In this document: piece by piece, positions 21,762 to 24,776 of the stretch | Position numbering within the stretch: the first letter of the stretch is position 1 | Layout of the letters: each line of letters begins with the position of its first letter | Assembly (NCBI GenBank): GCA_029974855.1 | Contig: JARKQO010000178.1 | Coordinates: 1 to 24,776, forward strand | DNA from: Eubacteriales bacterium | GTDB taxonomy: Bacteria; Bacillota_A; Clostridia; Christensenellales; Aristaeellaceae | Direction: 5' to 3' | DNA length: 24,776 nt | Notes under the pieces: generated by a model | What the model was told of the DNA's origin: nothing | What the model saw: only the letters and a program-made list of their open reading frames with translations | Databases searched by the model: none | Made by a program: the position numbers and the translations under genes

Positions 21762-21790
21762 TTGACATGCGCCCTTTTATGCAATACAAT
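21762..21790 (+). promoter_or_regulatory. Consensus sigma-A promoter of the Ig-like protein gene
   Basis: TTGACA at 21762-21767 and TACAAT at 21785-21790 are separated by 17 bases, the best promoter in the window. The leader is about 140 bases, long for this window. The upstream part, 21656-21761, is AT-rich at first and then GC-rich, and I recognise nothing in it. Confidence 0.85.
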
Positions 21791-21904
21791 AAAACGGTAG
21801 CAATTTGTGATCCAAGGGTTCATGCGGTATATTTGAAAACCGTATGGAAAGCATATCTATGTGAGATTCGCTTGCGAAGTGTCATCGCCGGCTGGTTTGC
21901 CGAA

Positions 21905-21930
21905 GGGAGGAAGGGCGCTTTCCGGCGCCC
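21905..21930 (+). promoter_or_regulatory. Split ribosome-binding site with a hairpin between SD and start
   Basis: GGGAGG at 21905-21910 is 27 bases from the ATG at 21938, too far to work directly. Between them GGGCGC (21913-21918) and GCGCCC (21925-21930) form a perfect six-pair hairpin. Folding removes 18 bases and leaves an effective spacing of nine. No start codon lies closer to this SD. Confidence 0.5.
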
Positions 21931-21937
21931 GCGAGCT

Positions 21938-24220
21938 ATGATGAAACGGAAGTTGCTTGTCGGCCTGTTGCTTATGGCACTGCTGTCGGCCTGGACTTGC
22001 TTTGCCCTGGCAGAGACGGACCCTGTGGCCTGCCAGATGGAAGTAAGCCCCGGGAGCCTGTCCGCCCCCGGCCCGGTGAATGTCACCATCAGCATTTCCA
22101 ATTCCGGCAACACCGATATGAAGGATCCGGTGATCCTTTATAATCCCATCAACCAGCTGGTGACGGATTTCGGGGACAACGGCGCGGCCATCCTGAAGGC
22201 CGGCGAAACCAAAACCTGGACAGGCAGTTGGGATGTGAACCAGCGGACCCTGGAGAACGGCTCCCTGGTCTTTTTTGTGAAATACACCCTTTATAAGGAC
22301 AATGGCAGCGCCTATTCCCAGAGCCAGCCCATCCGGGGGAAGATTTCCTACCAGGAGGCCGACGCCGGGATCGACGTAAAGCGCACCATCAGCCCCGGCA
22401 CGGCCCGGGAGGGGCAAACCGTCACCGTGAAGTACGATATCATCAACACGGGGACCGTATCCCTCACCAATATCGTGGTCCAGGAAAACAGCACCATCAA
22501 CAAAAACCCCCAGAAGATCGCGGAGCTGAAGGCGGGGGAAACCGCCCAGGTGAAGTTTCCCGTCACCATGGGGAAGAAGAATTTGACCAGCCAGGCCCTC
22601 ATCTCCTACCAGACCGCCGGGTCCGGCACCAAGGGGACCGTAGAGGTGGAGTCCTCCACCGTGGTGTATGGGGAACCGGTCATGGACGCCAAGCTCACCG
22701 CCAGCGCCAAGGGTGCGGCCGTCAACGGGAAGATTACCTTGACCCTGGAGCTCAAGAACAAGGGAACGGTGGATTACAGCGATATCAGGGTCACGGACCC
22801 CACTTTGGGTCCGGTGTTCTCCAACCAAGCTTTGGCCAAGGACGGCACCTTGAAGCTGGATAAGGAGATTACCCTTCCCAAAACCACGGAGTATCAGTTC
22901 ACCATCACCGCCATCGACAACACGGGCACAGAGGTGTCCCTGGCAACGGACAGCCTTACGTTGACCGCCGTGGACCCCAATGAGGCCCTGCACCTGGTGG
23001 TGCAGGCCAACCCTGACCGTACCGAGGTCTACGAACAGCCGGGCCGGGTGCGCTTCTCCGTCTCCGTCACCAACGACAGCACGGTGGACGCCAAGGACGT
23101 GGATATCCTCCATGGGGCCACCAAGATTTACACCTTCGCCTCCATCCCGGCGGGGCAGACCCGCAAGCTCACCCGGGACGCCGCCCTGTCCATGGCGGGG
23201 AAATACCAATTCACCGCCTCCACCAAGGACGCTTTGGACAATACGCTCAACTTCACCAGTAATGAGATGCAGATCGCCTTTTCCGTGCCCACCCCCGCGC
23301 CGGCCACCCCCACCCCCGCGCCGGACCCCACGCCGGAGCCTGTGTTTGTGCCCCAGACCATGCCCCCCGTCCGGCACCAGAGCATCGGCACCATTCCCAA
23401 GATCATCCAAAGCATTTTGCTGCCGGTGCTTATTTTAAGCGGCCTGCTGCTCATCGGCTCCGGCGTGCTGCTGGTAATCGCCACCAAGCGGCGGGCGGAG
23501 CAGAAGAAGGCCTCGGAAGCGGCCTACGACCATCTGGAGCGCTCTAAGCGCCGGGATTACGTGACCCCGGCGGGGGTGGAGCCGGAGGAGGAGGACATAA
23601 AGCCCAAGCCCTCCTCAGACAAGGGGTTTGACGCCAAGGTGCAGCGGAAGGGCAGCGGCAGCCTGGACCATGACAAGACCGAGGTGCCCCTGGATGATGT
23701 GGAGCTGCCCCACATGAAATACATCCGGGACGCCTACGACCGCAAGGGAGCTTTGGAGGTGCGGGAGAAGCGCCGCCCGGCCTCCAGCCTCTACGACGAC
23801 GAGGACCTCTACGGCCACCAGGACGTGTTCGCCTGCCATCAGTCGGAGGGGGTTCTGTACGAGGAATCCTACGACGACGCCTATGGGGACCCGGGGAAGT
23901 ACGGCCAGGAAGCGGGCAGCCCGGATCAGGACGGATATGGGGAGGCCCCGCAGGAGGAGTATGGCCGGGGCTATGCCGAGGAATATGACGATTCCTACCA
24001 GGACGAATACGGCGGATACGGCAGCGGGGACCAGGACGACCAGGAAAAGGACGAGGACTACTACGGAGACGACCGCCTCACCGACCCCTATGGACGGGAG
24101 CGCGGAAGCGTCCTGGATTCCGATGGGGACGGGTCCGCCTCCGGCGGGGAGGACGGGTCCCCCCAAAGAAAAACAGGCCGTGGCAACCGGGAGAGTATGG
24201 GCCGGGAGTTGGGCTATTAA
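21938..24220 (+). CDS. Membrane-anchored Ig-like/CARDB-repeat protein with acidic cytoplasmic tail
   Basis: A 760-residue protein. A signal peptide (to about 25) is followed by roughly four beta-sandwich repeats of about 105 residues resembling CARDB or DUF11-type domains. Each pairs a segment like ISNSGNTDMKDPVI, INTGTVSLTNIVV, LKNKGTVDYSDIRV or VTNDSTVDAKDVDI with a later AGET or AGQT turn. A Thr/Pro/Ala linker lies at 451-468, a membrane helix at about 490-512, then a basic stop-transfer KRR. The last 245 residues are cytoplasmic and disordered, strongly acidic and rich in Tyr, Asp, Gly and Gln in the second half. The start ATG 21938 (or 21941) begins at the signal peptide; an upstream extension to 21767 overlaps the -35. 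The function is unknown; adhesion or a wall scaffold are possibilities. Confidence 0.85.
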   Translation: MMKRKLLVGLLLMALLSAWTCFALAETDPVACQMEVSPGSLSAPGPVNVTISISNSGNTDMKDPVILYNPINQLVTDFGDNGAAILKAGETKTWTGSWDVNQRTLENGSLVFFVKYTLYKDNGSAYSQSQPIRGKISYQEADAGIDVKRTISPGTAREGQTVTVKYDIINTGTVSLTNIVVQENSTINKNPQKIAELKAGETAQVKFPVTMGKKNLTSQALISYQTAGSGTKGTVEVESSTVVYGEPVMDAKLTASAKGAAVNGKITLTLELKNKGTVDYSDIRVTDPTLGPVFSNQALAKDGTLKLDKEITLPKTTEYQFTITAIDNTGTEVSLATDSLTLTAVDPNEALHLVVQANPDRTEVYEQPGRVRFSVSVTNDSTVDAKDVDILHGATKIYTFASIPAGQTRKLTRDAALSMAGKYQFTASTKDALDNTLNFTSNEMQIAFSVPTPAPATPTPAPDPTPEPVFVPQTMPPVRHQSIGTIPKIIQSILLPVLILSGLLLIGSGVLLVIATKRRAEQKKASEAAYDHLERSKRRDYVTPAGVEPEEEDIKPKPSSDKGFDAKVQRKGSGSLDHDKTEVPLDDVELPHMKYIRDAYDRKGALEVREKRRPASSLYDDEDLYGHQDVFACHQSEGVLYEESYDDAYGDPGKYGQEAGSPDQDGYGEAPQEEYGRGYAEEYDDSYQDEYGGYGSGDQDDQEKDEDYYGDDRLTDPYGRERGSVLDSDGDGSASGGEDGSPQRKTGRGNRESMGRELGY

Positions 24221-24280
24221 ATCCGCGGCAGCCTTAGGGAACCATTCAAAAAACCGGCTTGCCTGAGCGGAAGGATTCTG

Positions 24281-24326
24281 GCCAAGGGGGCTGTGGCGGC
24301 TTGTCCATTGCCACAGCCTCCTTGGC
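24281..24326 (+). terminator. Long hairpin after the Ig-like protein gene
   Basis: GCCAAGG-g-GGCTGTGGC (24281-24297) pairs with GCCACAGCC-t-CCTTGGC (24310-24326), a 17-pair stem with one wobble and a 12-base loop. No T-run follows. It probably reduces read-through into the aldo/keto reductase gene; no clear promoter for that gene is visible in 24327-24397. Confidence 0.6.
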
Positions 24327-24397
24327 TATGGTCCGCCATCAAGCTTTGGCGTTGCGCGCCGGGCCCATCCATCACACCACGGAAGGAGCGGATTGAG

Positions 24398-24776
24398 ATG
24401 CGTTATCGTCCCTTTGGAAAAACAGGAGTGTCCGTTTCAGCTTTGGGCTTCGGCGCCATGCGCCTGCCTCAGAAAACCCTGGAGGGAAAGACCGTTTTTG
24501 ACCACCAGGCGGGGGTGGAGCTGCTGCGCCAGGGCATTGACCTGGGCATCAACTATGTGGATACAGCCCCCGGGTATTGCGACCAGGAAAGCGAGGTCAT
24601 TTTGGGCAAGGCGCTCCGGGATGGCTACAGGGACAAGGTTTTCCTGTCCACAAAGCTGCCTGGGGAGATCCCGGGCTACGACGCCTCCCGCAAATGCCTG
24701 GAAACGTCTTTGGAGCGCCTGCAAACCGATCATATCGACTTCTATCATCTTTGGTGCCTCTCCTACGACAATTTTG
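24398..24776 (+). CDS. Aldo/keto reductase, N-terminal part
   Basis: The first 126 residues of a NAD(P)H-dependent aldo/keto reductase; the gene runs off the right edge. The start ATG 24398 has AAGGAG nine bases upstream. The N-terminus MRYRPFGKTGVSVSALGFG is typical. The catalytic tetrad is visible in order: Asp and Tyr in NYVDTAPGY, Lys in LSTKLP and His in DFYHLW. Replacement of the common YHLH by YHLW and the gut-Clostridia-like context suggest the larger type that may carry a C-terminal ferredoxin domain, but that part is not in the window. The substrate cannot be inferred. Confidence 0.95.
   Translation, partial: MRYRPFGKTGVSVSALGFGAMRLPQKTLEGKTVFDHQAGVELLRQGIDLGINYVDTAPGYCDQESEVILGKALRDGYRDKVFLSTKLPGEIPGYDASRKCLETSLERLQTDHIDFYHLWCLSYDNF

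Noticed and set aside
21656..21937. Riboswitch or T-box in the long region before the Ig-like gene.
   Set aside because: Small hairpins are visible but no conserved core of c-di-GMP, SAM, glycine or T-box type could be matched, and part of the region lies upstream of the promoter.
1..24776. CRISPR array, insertion sequence, prophage, toxin-antitoxin or tRNA/rRNA gene.
   Set aside because: No regularly spaced direct repeats, transposase, integrase, phage or cloverleaf sequence was seen by eye on either strand.

Overview
The window looks like chromosomal DNA of an endospore-forming, GC-rich member of the Bacillota, most likely class Clostridia. The evidence is two sporulation-type genes (BofA-family and YunB), a CggR-headed glycolytic cluster, SD-led genes with sigma-A-type promoters, and a dispersed hairpin repeat of a kind I associate with gut Clostridia. 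I see no tRNA or rRNA gene, insertion sequence, phage gene or CRISPR array.

Layout. (1) 1-1641: the 3' end of a cysteine desulfurase followed by thiI, the usual sulfur-transfer pair for tRNA 4-thiouridine; thiI is broken by one in-frame TAG. (2) 1672-3649: a convergent BofA-like gene, then a secreted L,D-transpeptidase. (3) 3663-8614: cggR-pgk-tpiA-gpmI, lower glycolysis without gapA or eno. It has a readable sigma-A promoter, a tandem CggR-type operator directly after the -10, and a second promoter before tpiA. (4) 8614-8914: a composite intergenic region holding a bidirectional terminator, an inverted pair of one hairpin repeat, and a G-quadruplex-type motif right after the stop codon of both convergent genes. 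(5) 8914-11134: a membrane-anchored CapA-like protein with a degraded metal site, divergent from a sugar-phosphate isomerase-like TIM barrel; the two promoters share one palindromic -10. (6) 11227-15263: a secreted SH3/peptidoglycan-binding protein with an unassigned C-terminal domain, divergent from a 795-aa protein I cannot assign. (7) 15410-17766: an ECF sigma factor and its overlapping membrane anti-sigma partner, preceded by a likely autoregulated promoter. (8) 17967-21655: a class A penicillin-binding protein, divergent from yunB. (9) 21762-24220: a secreted, membrane-anchored Ig-like-repeat protein with a long acidic cytoplasmic tail. (10) 24398-end: the 5' part of an aldo/keto reductase.

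Working together. The glycolytic genes form one unit that CggR probably controls in response to sugar phosphate. Most of the second half concerns the cell envelope: PG cross-linking (L,D-transpeptidase, class A PBP), PG binding, an ECF envelope-stress type pair and spore-envelope YunB. The least explained items are the 795-aa protein, the C-terminal domain of the SH3/PG-binding protein, and the Ig-like protein with the acidic tail.
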